Below are positions 48,201 to 60,504 of a stretch of DNA of 64,000 nt, piece after piece (the stretch's first letter is position 1; every line of letters begins with the position of its first letter). The position numbers were made by a program, and so were the translations under genes. The stretch is from Vespa crabro. Its lineage: Eukaryota > Arthropoda > Insecta > Hymenoptera > Vespidae. Below the pieces are notes generated by a model. It saw nothing but the letters and a program-made list of their open reading frames with translations, searched no databases and was not told where the DNA came from. The DNA is taken from NCBI RefSeq assembly GCF_910589235.1, contig NC_060959.1, positions 11,546,407 through 11,610,406 of the forward strand, in the 5' to 3' direction.

Positions 48201-49010
48201 GATTTAATTACCCTCCGCAACGCACCGCTCGATTCCAGAACTTCGTTTCATCGCAAAACTTTAAGGACGTCAAGTAAGAATTAGTCTTGATCTTTGTTCT
48301 TTCTTTTTCCTTTAAAACTTGTTGTCTCGTATAATTTCACTTTATCGTTAATCGTTAACATTCTTTATTTGTATCTCATTACGAATCATTGAAGTTTCTA
48401 TCTTTAAAATGTTCCTTCCGCTTCGCTTCTTCCATATTCTCTTCATCTTCATCTCTTTTGATACCAAGGGAATCGTTCGCATGCTTCTTCCGTCACGCGC
48501 GTGCTCGAAAAATCGCATATTCTCGCGGCATAAGGTAAGTGACGGGTAGCAAACTTAAGGATGTCGGTGGATCGACTTGCCTAAACTTTTAAATCCACGT
48601 AATTTCTTCGTGGCCGCAAAGTTATCCACCGTAAAGTAGTAAGTTCGGGAATGTTCAACTTTATAATTTGATCGTCGACAGCGGAAGAAGAAATTTGTAA
48701 AGAAGCACGCGTGAAAGTTTATCGTATTAATTTGAATTTATACCTATCTTGCCTCACGTCGACGTTTTTCCAACCTCTTCAATTTCCTTATTTCGCTCCT
48801 ATTACCCACGATAAAATCGCCGACCGTCCATCCTCTCTTCAATTTTCCACATTTTATATACTTTTCACAGTATATTGTTTTTACTTTTACGTTCTCGTAT
48901 ATCCGAGATGATTTATTATATCTTAGGATACTCAACAATAGCAATGGAATTCTGACGATCAAAAGCTTCCTTTGCGATAAAGTCTCTGTTACAATTATGC
49001 TCTCTGTCTG
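45291..49010. other. non-coding
   Basis: No gene is recognised. T-rich tracts lie at 46940-47000 and 47775-47812. A 145-codon plus-strand frame (47422-47859) ends in a Phe/Leu-rich hydrophobic stretch that is partly T-run-encoded. It lacks a clear ATG start, and I do not recognise it. Confidence 0.55.
48469..48534 (+). other. 66-nt candidate exon with consensus 5' splice site
   Basis: AAG before GTAAGTG (48532-48541) matches the 5' splice-site consensus at every position. A pyrimidine-rich tract ending in ACCAAG about 66 bp upstream could serve as a weak 3' splice site. The interval is open in two frames (22 codons in one) and resembles no known protein. Confidence 0.12.
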
Positions 49011-49013
49011 TCT

Positions 49014-49014
49014 G

Positions 49015-49049
<35 letters not shown>

Positions 49050-49058
49050 TCTCTCTCT
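49014..49058. repeat. (CT)n microsatellite
   Basis: CT array of over 20 units with one CA interruption. Confidence 0.97.
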
Positions 49059-49244
49059 TTTCTCGTAATCTTTCCGTAAAAGGGAGCAGGACCGAAATAA
49101 ACGATTACCATCACTCTTCCGCATGCAACTTTTCGATTTTTGTGACTTTGAGGATTTATCCTCTGGAAATTCATTTCTATCCATACAATTCGTATAGATA
49201 CTATATTCGTTCTTAATACCTTCGAATGATTCAAATTACGAACG

Positions 49245-49276
<32 letters not shown>

Positions 49277-49294
49277 GTTGTGTGTGTGTGTGTG
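49245..49294. repeat. (AT)n(GT)n compound array
   Basis: AT array with one GT interruption, then about 9 GT units. Confidence 0.97.
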
Positions 49295-52186
49295 CATGTA
49301 TATACCGTTGGAAAGTTATATTCGTTCGGAGGATAAAGTACGTTCGATGAGTTTACCGTGTACTCTTGAAAAGTATTTCGGAAAAAAATTGAACGAAGTA
49401 TATTTAGGAAATTTTTAGCATAAATATAATTTCCACGTCGGTGATTTTATTTGCTTTTCTCGTTTATTTGAGACAGTACGTAGTGGATATTTATGTTGAG
49501 AGCCTTTATGAATAATATGAATAACGTAATATGATATAATTACATTAAATTTTCGTTTTGCGTAAATTTTAATACATATGCAGTACTGCGCGAATTAACT
49601 ACGCTGAACGCAGAAAGCAGAGGTATCGATTTTGTAAAAATTGGAGTGGCAGGATATCACATTTGCGCTTAACCATTCTTTAGGAGTTTACTTTACTTTA
49701 ATAGTTATATAATCAGACTTATTTCCTTTTAGCGCGACATCTTCCAGAAACGAAAAAGAAACTAATAGAATCTTTACAGTCCGCACGTCGGATTGAATCA
49801 AATTTTACTCGTTACGCTGTCGATGTTCCGTGCCTTTTCAAAGCGGGAAACCCTCAAAGAATCGGTGACTTTTCTCGTAAGGATAATATATCTATAGAAA
49901 TGAGGCGCGGTATGCTGGCCTTGAAAAAGTACATGTGTTATTAATAAACGAGTATGGCGATGCCGATAAGAGTGACGTTCAATAAATTTTATTGCGACGT
50001 GACTAATCGATGAGAAAATTAAAAATTATGTGTACCGAATAGTTACCGAATAATTTGCAATGATTAACGATCATTAACAGATCTTAATTAATTTTTATTA
50101 AGCAGGAAGAGGAATGGAATTCCTTCGACGTCAGAAAACACTCTATTAATTGGAAATCGTTAATTACCGTAACTGTTTCACTCGTAAAGTGCATCCTTCG
50201 TCACCAGCCACGTCCTGTGTATTCTTTGAACGCGCGCACCTTGGTCTTGCTCTACGTCTCTTGTTTCCACAGCCGGTGTTTATCTCGTGAAGTCGTACAT
50301 TTAAAGAATCCAACAAGCCATTTAATTTCAAGGATCGTACTAAAATCTTTTACGACCGAAACCTCAAGATGCGGATCTTGAGGTGAAATTATTTCTTTAC
50401 GTATACACGGCAATCCTTTTGACGTTTCTAAAATCCATCATTTCTGACTACGGATATCGGATGCATCATATTAACCCAAAAATTTTTAAAAGATGCGACT
50501 CGAGACGTGATATGAATTGCGTCAAACTCAAGAAGAGCCCCTCACATTTAACATACTGTTTATCAAAGAGCATGATCTAGGAATAAATTCAGGTGACGCC
50601 TGATAACCGTCAAAGAATTTTTCTCTTCGAATCATTCCCGTCTAGAAAGATCCAACAAGTGTAATTTTAAAATAGAGCAAAATTGAGAATATTACTTCCG
50701 AGTTGTAGAGAAAGAAGCGACTGGCATTAATTTATGATAAATTTGGTCATAATCACGCACTTTACACAAAGCAGAGCACTTTAACGGCAGAGATATAATA
50801 AATAGTGCCTGTGAGCTAGACGAGTAACTGTAAAGTCTCGACCGGAGGCAAGTTGAAAGGGCATTTGCGAGTTCATGCTCTCTTCTTTGTTATCATAATT
50901 AATTAATTAATGCACGAATCGCAGGAATTCCTAATAAAATTTGTTAAAATCTCGTTTTCCTTTTCTTTTTCATTCTTCCTTCTTTTATCTCTCCCGGTTC
51001 TTTCTCATTTTTTCATTCCACTCTAGTACCTAGCAAGAAATTATTCTTTCTAGCATGGTACGCGATTCTGCACACGAATTTTACATAAGAGAACGCGGCA
51101 GAGGGATAGAGAAGGGATAGTCGAGGAAAGGATAGAAAAGGGGGAGAATATTACGTGTCTCGGATAAGCTGGAGAAACGATAAGCGAAATGCGCGAGGTA
51201 TTTCGATCGGTGGTGACACTTTTATGCGAGCCGCATAAAAAGCTCAGGTAATCAAAAGCTCGTTAAGATGATTTATAATTTGCCACTGCATTAAGCCATC
51301 CAATCTCCACGTTTGTGGAACATTTTTTTCACATTCTCTCTTTCTCTCTTTCTCTCTTTTTCTATCTAAGTTTTTTGTTCCTCTATATTCCTCTTCTTCT
51401 TATGTTAACACGTACGATGGAGCGTGGATTTTATATGAAAATGGAACGCGATAGGCAACAAAAGAGATTCGAATCTCTGGACAAATATCATAGCTATTTA
51501 TTATTCCGTGATATTAGATTACGATAATACGGTAGGAGTGGATGGGAAGAGAGTTGAATCCGCGCGTTTACGCTTATGAAACATAATTTCCTCCGTAAAT
51601 TAATCGGCTTTGATGCGACAGATTTCCTGTCGCCGCTACGATAATTGTGTAAATGTGAAAATTGATAATCATAGTTGAACAACGGAGAAATCATTCGTGA
51701 ATATTAATCCCCGCGATGATGGCACCAAAACAGATTTCCTTGCGAAAAGGATGGGAGGAGTGTTCTGATAATATTCAAAATTAGTCATTTATATTGATAA
51801 TACGGCCAATGATAACGGTTCGATGAGTAGAGAAAGAGATTATCGGCTATCTACTCTACGTATTTTCCATTTTTCTTGGATAATTCGTTAACATCGCTAT
51901 TGGTACAATTTCGAGAGTCAGCTTATAACGTTGAATTATTACGTTTATCTGCGCTAATTAATGCGCACGAATGCTCGATAAGGGTTGCCCTAATGCAGGA
52001 AGTAACGATCAGGAGGGAATTGTAAACAATTCAAACGGATAACATGTGCGGATAAAGTGGCAAGTAGGCGTATGCTCATTTACTCTACTAAAATCGTCTT
52101 GTTGTTAACAAAAATTCTCTTCCCTTACGATATGTTCGCAAAAGTAAAGTCACCGATTAGATCGAGTTTGGTGATATCGATAATTT

Positions 52187-52190
<4 letters not shown>
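49295..52190. other. non-coding, repeat-poor
   Basis: No gene is recognised. This is mostly plain AT-rich sequence, with one CT-rich patch near 51335-51362 and nothing else supported. Confidence 0.65.
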
Positions 52191-52192
<2 letters not shown>

Positions 52193-52227
<35 letters not shown>

Positions 52228-52230
52228 TAT
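52193..52230. repeat. (TA)n microsatellite
   Basis: TA array with a CACA interruption near its 3' end. Confidence 0.96.
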
Positions 52231-53660
52231 GCGTGTATATAGATAGTAAATAAATAAATGAAATTATACTTTTTTTTTATTTGAAAGAAAATTAATTCGT
52301 AGGAACGAAAACGCTGCGAAGTTTGGGTGCTTTTGATTCTATGATCGAGCGATCGAACCTACGAACGAAGATACAAACGAGGTTCAGGGTTTGCCGCAGT
52401 AGCCTTTGAACGGAAGCAAATTTACAATACGAATCGAAATGTTAATTATGCTCTAACGATTTACGGGTGATCTGGGAAAATAACGACTAGCCAGCCGAAA
52501 TGTTTGTAAAGCGCAAAGTAAACTGTTTCCAATCAGCGACAAATTAAAAGCAGCATTGGGTCTAAACACACGTGTATTATTAGTATCAGCCTTTGCGAAA
52601 TATAGACATCGGGCTCGCATAAACTTTTCGATGTACATACGTATGTAGGCATCGGCCAATAAGTGTGTCCGACATTTCAAACGAGTTTAAGCTCGTAGAT
52701 AAGACCGAAGTACACTCGTGAAAGAATCAATAATATCGGGTATTGATTTATAGAAGATTTCGATAAGAAACTAGCTCTGAACCAAAAATACTTGTACCAT
52801 ATCCGTCCGATTCGAGTTCACTTTATCTTCTTCTCTTTCCATCGCTTAATATATCTTTCCACATGTTGTTTTTAATACCTTGGGGTATGAAAAGAAAGGG
52901 TTGTTGTAAAGGAGTACGAGCAGTCTTCGAAACTAGATCGGTACATCATACACAGGGAAGTTTTGTTAAGAGCAAACATGTCTCACGAGACATGAGCTCT
53001 ACGATCTTCCGAAAAGACCATCGAGATTTCAACGAGACATGTACCTAAAGAAGATAGCCGATGTTACGATCGAGGAAAAGAAAGAGAAAGATATTGTTCG
53101 GTGGACAAGGACGATTTCATCCTGGCGCATGAACGATAAAAAATGGCTTTGCTTAAATTCATCGTCAACCCTAAGTGCCAATGCCCCTGTCCAACCGCTT
53201 AAGAAGTTTTTGGCCGACCATTGCGGTAATAAATAATGTCCCGTGCGTTTCACCCCACGAAGCGGAACCATTGCCATCAGCACTACCACCAATACAACCA
53301 TAACCACCACCACCATCAGTAGCGTTAGAGACACGATCGAGCCTGGTGATTCGAGGGAAAGTAATGAGAAGTTCGCAGCAGCAGTAATGGCAGCAGTTAC
53401 GCCAGTAGAACCACCCCTGCTGAGCCGCTTGCGTTCATTCCTATCGAGGTGAGTTAATGCACACACCGTCCTGGGACCGTTACGATTATTATTTATCGCG
53501 CTTACATAAATTTAATGAGGTCTACGCGCACTTGGACGACGCTTGGTCGTCGCACCTCGCATGTCGCAGGTGTTCACTGCGAACAACTACTATTGTCAAT
53601 GACACTCTCGGTAACATGCACAGGGCTCGCACATACCGCTGTAAATTTATTTTATATATA

Positions 53661-53664
<4 letters not shown>

Positions 53665-53707
<43 letters not shown>
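53665..53707. repeat. (TA)n microsatellite
   Basis: TA array of about 21 units that abuts a perfect hairpin. Confidence 0.97.
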
Positions 53708-53709
<2 letters not shown>

Positions 53710-53731
53710 CCACGTATACGTACGTGGGAAT
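53706..53731. repeat. perfect 11-bp hairpin, TACG loop
   Basis: ATTCCCACGTA (53706-53716) and TACGTGGGAAT (53721-53731) are exact reverse complements around TACG. Confidence 0.9.
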
Positions 53732-55100
53732 CGGGAATATCGATTTTAGGGCGTCAATTTTTTAATGCTTTTATCGAGCCAACATTCGCTCATGATTTAT
53801 CGACAGCCAAAGCGATTTCGTTCTATTAATCGTTTATTTATTTTTTTCTTTTTTCTATTTTTTTTTCAAAATGTAGGGAGAGTTTATGGACAGCTCGTAA
53901 TGTGCTGTTTACGAGATTAATTTTCTTTTCTTTTTTTTTCGCCAGTTGTCGCTAACAGAATTTCTTAAGTGGGAGTAGGAATTGGATACGTCGCGTCGTA
54001 TAGTGGGGACAAATTAGAGAAACCGACGTAGGTGAAGAAAGAATTCCGCTCGACCTAAGGCAGGGCTTTCAGTTAATTAAGTCTGATAAGTGACTCGACG
54101 TGAGATCACCGCTCGTGAATCATCGCCGTACTACCCGGCTAGTCAACTTCACGACAAGAACATTCAACCTCGAACAGTATTACCGCCGTAAAAAGTTTAG
54201 GCTTAGAACGACTTTTAATTCTTTTATCGATTTTTTGCGAGATTCTCGCCAAACTTTCGATAAACTGTCCACGATTAATCCCATCTCGTATATAGAGAAC
54301 AAAAGGATGCGAAAAAATGCTTATCAGTTCGGCAAGGCTAAAGTTTGTTAGAAAATTGCCTTTATACGTGCTAATAAATTTTACGGGAGGAATAAAACTT
54401 TCGTTGCTAATATAATTTTTCTCTTCGCTGAGAAGCAAGGTCCTTTAATGGAATCAATTTAACAAGAATTTGCGAGGTACGATCGATAAAAACGTTGCCG
54501 TGGATTTTAAATCTTTCTGGACTTAAAAAACCATAAAATCAATTTAAGAAACTGGTCTCGTATTCTCTCTCTGTCTCTTTTGCAACTGGAAATATCGTTT
54601 CGAAGTTAGAGTTCTAGAAACCAAGGAGCAACGTGTTTCACCTTGATAGTCTTTTTACGAGCGAACCACCCTTTGTTACCGCCACCACTGCTGCCACGGT
54701 GGCACCCTTCCGAGAGTAAGAACAACTTCATTTTTCGGCCCTCGCTTTCGAACGCTTTTCCACGACACCGAGACCGGAGGCGTGCAGGGTTCGGTTTTTT
54801 ACGACTTTGAACATTACCCTACAACCCAATCTCATCCCTTCGACCATCGTCGACGCCATCTTTGGCGCGTATTTCAAAATATCGTTCTAGTTTATCGAGT
54901 CCAAAGTTTTTTCTTTACTTCGTCTTCTTATAGTATAAAAGAATCAGCAAAAAAGAAAGATGGTATGCGAAGATCCATAATTCATACATCCTCCAGCGCC
55001 TTTAAACGTTATTCACCCTCTGATTTCCAATGGTATCGCTCTATTATATACTCTTCGTTCTTTCTTTCTTTTTCTGTTTGTCTGTCTGTCCGACCCCCTT

Positions 55101-55103
<3 letters not shown>

Positions 55104-55143
<40 letters not shown>
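55104..55143. repeat. (CT)n microsatellite
   Basis: Perfect CT array of about 20 units. Confidence 0.97.
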
Positions 55144-55146
<3 letters not shown>

Positions 55147-55288
55147 CTTCGTCTGTGTCCTCAATTCTTAAACGTATTGGTGGCGCCGTTTACGCTTGCG
55201 TTGCTACCAACGAAGGCAGTGATGCTTTTGCTTTGATATCTATTTTACTAGAACCGGTTGCGTTCCATTCTCTCTCTTCCTCCCTCCC

Positions 55289-55305
55289 TCTCTCTCTCTC
55301 TCTCT
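55289..55305. repeat. short (CT)n microsatellite
   Basis: CT array of about 8 units preceded by CCTCCCTCCC. Confidence 0.93.
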
Positions 55306-56378
55306 GTCCACACATCTCAGTCTTCGTCGTGTAAGCAACCCTCTCTGATCCCTCATCCCTCATTCTCTTTCTCATAGAGTAGAGCAGCAAGTCTTCCCGC
55401 CGAAAAACGGCCCACGGATTAAAGCCAATGCGTCAGCACTTTCCAACTGACAGCGATAATAAGTCGTAGCGATCCGGAACAATATGATTTCCGCGAGATT
55501 ATATCAAGAACAATGATCGAAGAGAGAAAGGGAGATGTTGGGTTGGGGGTTCGAACGGTTGTTGCTTCTCTTTTGGAAAATTGCCTTGCGTGTTTACCCG
55601 CTCTGCCTGGTAAGCTGACGTGACTGTCGCTTTTTAACTGAAGAACAGAAATGGGAAGGGTCGAAGGAAAGACGGAGAAAGAACGTTTTGTTTTGTCGAT
55701 TCGGCTTTTCCGTCGATGCGTCACAGTTTTTATATCGTGAATTAGCTAGCTCTGGTAAAACAACCAAGCTTTCATTCTCTATCGATTTTCATAAAGGAAG
55801 AAAAACTTTTTTCTACCATGATGCGAGAGTCGGTCGCATTACCTATTAAAAGGTAATATTTCTCATGAGGGACTATTATTACGAATCATCGTCGAATTAT
55901 CTAGAGTTTATTTTCAGAGGACGAGGCCAGTTTGGCAAATTGCTTCGCTTTCTCCTTAGGCGGAGTTCTCATTAATCAACGTGACTGTTCGTCTTTCGGC
56001 GAAGGAGGAGAGAAAGAAAGAAAAAAAGGAGCCAAACTCTGAAGGATAATTTGCACGATGGGAAAAAATAATTTATCGAATAAAGTCATGATCGTCTTTA
56101 TATCACGATTGAATTTATTTTTGTCATTTGTCGTATGTCTGCAGAAATCGAATGAAAGTTATACATGACGAGAGAAAATAGAGAAGAAGCGTGGATATTT
56201 CATCGCACTTACGGTACGAAGACTGTACACGAGTTTTCTCGAGAGATTCTATCAGGAACAATGATTGGTTTGCTCCGGCATTTCGGTCCATGGACCAGCC
56301 AGTGACTGTTGCTTTTTCTAAGAAAGTGAGTGAACGATTTCTATCTCCTGCTTTCCCTCTTTCCTTCGGCTTCTCTTT

Positions 56379-56396
56379 CTCTCTCTCTCTCTCTCA
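56379..56396. repeat. short (CT)n microsatellite
   Basis: CT array of about 8 units in a longer pyrimidine tract. Confidence 0.92.
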
Positions 56397-56948
56397 CTCT
56401 TCTCGTTCTCTTTTCAACATCTTGGCAGTTTGCCTCGAGTCTGGGGTACAGTCAATATTTTCGGTAGGTCCGGTTCTTCGACCTTGTCGTAGGTATTACC
56501 GTATCCCTCTACCCTCGTTTGTGTTTCGACCTCTTCGTGGTGGCAGGTAGAAAATCGTAGAAACGCTCAATTGACTCCAGACCTACCCAAGGCTATGGTA
56601 TTCTTCCTTCCTTTTCATCGTTTTCTCGTGTGCTTTCCCTTTTTTCTTCTTCTTCTTCTTTTTTTTTTTCTTTCTTTCGTAGACCTCCTCTTTAAAGCGA
56701 TAATCGTGTTTGTCACAAACATGCTAAAGATCTCTTATTATCCTACGGTACCGTAACCAAAACGACTTTACGATCTCATTATGATAATTGTCCATAAACG
56801 TGTCCTTTAATTTAGGATAAAATAGAATAAGTGAAATTTTCTGTAGCACATTTATTATCGTTTATTCCGACAAACTTGATAAAACTAAGGACGGTCATTT
56901 GATCGAAGCAAAAATAAAAAATAAATAGATTCCCTTCCAATTGCCTAG

Positions 56949-57240
56949 AGAAAACCATTTCCGTGAGACTCGAGGCGAGAATAGAAACAACGTTGCTGTT
57001 GTTCTTTTCGCGTTACGGGAGCAGAAAGCAGCAGCTGCCTTTAGAAAGTCCACGCCGGTACTACTCGTCCTCTGTGTTTGGATAATACACACGGATAGTC
57101 GAATAATTCGCTTGTCTCTCTGCGCCAAAAATGAAATTACGTTGACGGGAGAGCTAGACGATGATGGCACTGGGCGATGCCAGCTACATAAAAGCGAATC
57201 CACGTCGTGCTTTCGAAAAGAGACGAGGAAAAGGGCGGAG
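56949..57240 (+). other. candidate internal exon, part 1 of a two-exon model
   Basis: A moderately pyrimidine-rich stretch ends in TTGCCTAG (56948), and the next 292 bases are open in one frame up to GCGGAG before GTAAAC (57240/57241), a fair 5' splice site. The peptide includes a basic/Asn-rich start, an Ala run, a short hydrophobic segment (VLLVLCVWII), an acidic GELDDDGTG patch and a Cys/Ser/Lys-rich end finishing RKRAE. No family is recognised. A 117-codon ATG frame exists on the opposite strand of the same interval, so the strand is uncertain. Confidence 0.2.
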
Positions 57241-57510
57241 GTAAACATCGTGTGTGTATTATTTTATATTTCCCAGAGGATCAGTCCTTCTACGAGGGGT
57301 TTACATCGTGGTAGACGCGTTTCGAACTCACCCGTTGGAATTTTGCGACGATAAAATAAATATGATGGTATAGGAGAGAAGAGGAGGGGACAAAAAGAGA
57401 CGAAGATAGATGGATAGATCAATGGAATTTTTCTTCGAGTCTTTGAGATTCATTTGAAGCTATCCTCTCGTAAGTGCACGAACCGTTAAGTTTTTCCTAT
57501 TTTCTTCTAG

Positions 57511-57786
57511 TTTCGATTCTTGGCGAAAGAGAGGATCGTGTATTTGTATAGGGGGCGGATGAAGAATAAATTAGGTAGTCCACTGAAGGGCGGACAGGCT
57601 CTTTCGAAAAGGATAGTTTTAAGGAGAACGGACAACCCCTGGGGACATCCCACGAACAAAAATCCGCCTGCCGAAATCACGAGTCTCTCGTACAATAAAA
57701 AAGGAAAAAGAAGAAAATGCGAAAGAACTCTCGCACACCCGTTCATCGATTCTAGCATAGGAGGAGATAATAAATCACTATCGTAA
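57511..57786 (+). other. candidate terminal exon, part 2 of a two-exon model
   Basis: The tract TTTTTCCTATTTTCTTCTAG (ending 57510) is a strong 3' splice site. From the next base the frame is open for 91 codons to TAA, and its phase matches part 1 if the 270-bp interval 57241-57510 is removed. The peptide is basic, with segments such as RGRMKNKLGSPLKGGQALSK and RRTDNPWGHPTNKNPPAEIT, and is not low-complexity. An AATAAA word lies at 57769-57774, just before the stop. A 104-codon minus-strand frame overlaps. Not recognised. Confidence 0.2.
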
Positions 57787-58197
57787 AAGATCTTGAGGGA
57801 AATCCTGTGAAATCTCATCAATTAGGATTAAAGAGACAATAGAGTGGAGCAACGACAATGAGAAAAGAGTTAGAAAATTATTCGCTTCTCAGGATAGTCT
57901 TATTTAGTCCTGAAATTTTAACCTTTTCTTTTTTTATCGTGACATTTCATTTTATTTCATTCAAGGCCACGATACAAAGCAATTACAAGCATAAGAGACT
58001 ACTTTGAATGTATTCGAAGAACTTCTTTGTTTAATACTTGTGCATTCAAGATAGCGTTTAATCTTTAAAGAGTTAAAACCTTACTTTATGGAAAGTACAC
58101 GTTGCTTTCTTTTTTTTTTTCAATCTTTCTTTCTCTCTTCGTCATGCGTTTGTTTGCTTGCTTATCAGGAAAATGCTTCCAAAACGGCGAACACTTT

Positions 58198-58200
<3 letters not shown>

Positions 58201-58230
<30 letters not shown>
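58201..58230. repeat. (AG)n microsatellite
   Basis: Perfect AG array of about 15 units. Confidence 0.97.
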
Positions 58231-58234
<4 letters not shown>

Positions 58235-58439
58235 TTGGTTATGGAAACAATGCTTTGTGGTGGTAGAACGGCCTCTGACAGAACGCAAAACGAATGGCCG
58301 AATATTTACTTCGACGGTTCGCGCAGAGTACATCTCGCCATTTTCCGGCACGAGTACGATAATCCTGGATAGCGATGCGAAGAGCAACCCTCTCTGTTAC
58401 TTTCTCTCTCCCTCTCTATCTTCCTCCCTTTTTCCTACC

Positions 58440-58459
58440 CTCTCTCTCTCTCTCTCTCT
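58440..58459. repeat. (CT)n microsatellite
   Basis: Perfect CT array of about 10 units ending in CTAG, inverted relative to the AG array 210 bp upstream. Confidence 0.95.
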
Positions 58460-59231
58460 AGCCCTTCTCTACGGCCGCGGGGATAAATCGAGGTATCCAC
58501 GAAGTCCGATTAAATGATATCCGCTCGCCAGCACTCGAAAACCCATGAAAATTGATAAGTCGTGCCGTGGGTGCACTGGAACGTCGTGAAATTCGCTTGC
58601 CGCCGACTGTAAATCGTGAAATTCAACTTCGAACAGAAATATCGGCCGTACGTATCCATGTGTATATATCTATCTATGTATACCCTTGGTAGAGATATAC
58701 CAACGCCAATGTATTCTTCCCGCCAAGCCGATCATATTTATTTATTTGGACTTTTTTTCTCGGAGATTTTTCTCGAAGCTTTAATTCCGACTTTAATCAT
58801 TTTTCTCGTTAATTAATGCGTATGATTTTCGAGTAGGAGTAGGTCGTTATATCCAACGGCTACGCGCATAAATGCCGCAAGTGTTCTATCGAGTATCAAC
58901 CACATCAGATATAAAAGGACCGCAACACTTGTGCGAACGTACGCTCGTTGGTAACTATTATACGTTGTAAGTTGCAACGTGAATACCGTATCGGTAAATA
59001 ACGCGGGACTTTATGAAGCACGAGATAAAGATATAAATCGGATTTGTATTTGTTCACGAAATGTGTATTAATTCAAAAAGAATCATTTATATAACAAATT
59101 TTTCTTCGCACTTTTCCATTTTTCATCGAGATTAGAGGTTATTTTTTCATACTCGACATGTCTCATGTAGTATATTGTATCTATGTTTGATCATATTTCA
59201 AAATCGTTCGTGTAGTTTCGAAACTTTAGCG

Positions 59232-59252
59232 TGAAATTTCCTAGAAATTTCA
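59232..59252. promoter_or_regulatory. palindromic TTC-N3-GAA (STAT-type) word
   Basis: TGAAATTTC, CTA, GAAATTTCA form a perfect inverted repeat around a 3-base spacer. The centre TTCCTAGAA matches the TTC-N3-GAA consensus of STAT-family factors. A single site without context is weak evidence. Confidence 0.25.
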
Positions 59253-60354
59253 TGTGTATTTCAATTACACTCGTCGCCGTTGTACGTATAACCAAATGAA
59301 AAAAGATAACTACTACCCGCGTATTCATAGCGTATTTTAACATTAAAACACTCCCCCTCGCTTTAAAATAGTTATTTAAAAATAAAACTATTTGAATTGA
59401 CATTTTATACGGCCGTTATATTTGGATAATAAATTAAGCGTGCAAAAAGAAACGCGAGATTTTTATCGTAAACAGATCACTGCACACGTTCGATTTTGTC
59501 ATTAGGAGTCGTCACAAGGATCATCGAAAGTCGAGAAGAAAGAACGTGCTAAAAAATGTGAAACAAGAAAAAGGGAAAAACAAATGACGGACGTATCGAC
59601 AAACGACTAGGATATATTATACATACATTGGATTAAGAAGGAACAATACTTTATTTTATCGCGATTCGAAGAAGGAGAGAAAAATAATACCGAATCTCGT
59701 AGATTGTTACCTATCGCACGTGCAGGTCGTTTTGAAAAACATTTTTATCGTAAAGAACCAAGAATCGTATGATGTCGATCGTGACACAACATTCAATTTT
59801 ATAGCCACGTCCCTAGTTTCGTATCCAACGTAGGAAACGACATCGAGACAAACGAATGGACGGACGAGCGAGCGAGCGAGCACGTTAACTTGTTCGACTC
59901 TCTCCTGACGCTCGTATTTTCGACAAGATCCGGACACAACGCAACACCATCTCTACTCTCACTCTGTTAACCTCCGCGCATCGTCGATGATCGCCGCTTA
60001 CAAGGGTAGTTGGCTGGTGTAAAAGAGAGATAGAGAGAGATAGCAAATAAACGCGTGCACGCACGCGCACACGGTATAACGCGTTAGAAAGAGAGACAGA
60101 GAGGTGCAGGTGTGGTCAGTTGCGATCGTGTTTACGCGATGCTTCGTCACCCTGGGCGGCGAGTTTCGAGTCGAGCCAGTGTTGAAATTTTGTTCGATGA
60201 ACGAAGTACATGCCAGTTTAATTTGCAGTACGAGCGGGTACGCTAAGAGGAGCGAGAGAAATGGAGATAGAAAGAGAGAGACCCAGTTACTACTGGATGG
60301 CAGCGGCCATAGAAGGGTGGCAGCGGAACTATGGATGGGGTGGGTAGGTTGGTA

Positions 60355-60474
60355 GTCAAATTTATTGAAACGCTGCCTGCCATGCAATGCTCTCTCCGCC
60401 ATCCCTATGGACCCAGAATCCTGTAGCGTACAACGGTTTACATGTTGGAGTCGAATTGCATCGGGCGATGAGGA
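60355..60474 (-). repeat. duplicated block, copy A
   Basis: Shares with copy B (62288-62441) the ordered words TTTATTGAAA, CATGCAATGC, ATCCTGTAGCG and GGAGTCGAATTGCA. Read on the minus strand it gives PDAIRLQHVNRCTLQDSG, inside a 180-codon frame (59998-60540) that is otherwise Ser/Leu-rich. A GA array follows directly at 60484. Confidence 0.65.
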
Positions 60475-60483
60475 TACAAAGGA

Positions 60484-60504
60484 AGAGAGAGAGAGAGAGA
60501 GAGA
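60484..60504. repeat. (GA)n microsatellite
   Basis: Perfect GA array of about 10 units, directly beside duplicated block copy A. Confidence 0.96.

Larger units (their letters stand above)
52231..56940. other. non-coding with trinucleotide-rich patch
   Basis: No gene is recognised. A CCA/CAC-rich patch lies at about 53275-53325, followed by a GTGAGT donor word at 53453, but the upstream frame has no ATG or clear acceptor. TA and CT arrays and a perfect hairpin (53706-53731) complete the stretch. Confidence 0.55.
57787..60354. other. non-coding
   Basis: No gene is recognised. GA and CT arrays (58201, 58440) flank about 210 bp of ordinary-looking sequence that is open in more than one frame. 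A STAT-like palindrome lies at 59232-59252. An 83-codon non-ATG plus frame at 60104-60355 has unremarkable composition and no known match. Confidence 0.55.

Noticed and set aside
53029..53466. 145-codon minus frame with a Val/Met-rich stretch as a transmembrane protein
   Set aside because: The hydrophobic run is the reverse reading of a CCA/CAC-rich patch; no start ATG or splice support.
56145..56324. Interval between a good acceptor (GTCTGCAG) and a GTGAGT donor as a coding exon
   Set aside because: All three frames contain stops; at most it could be a non-coding exon.
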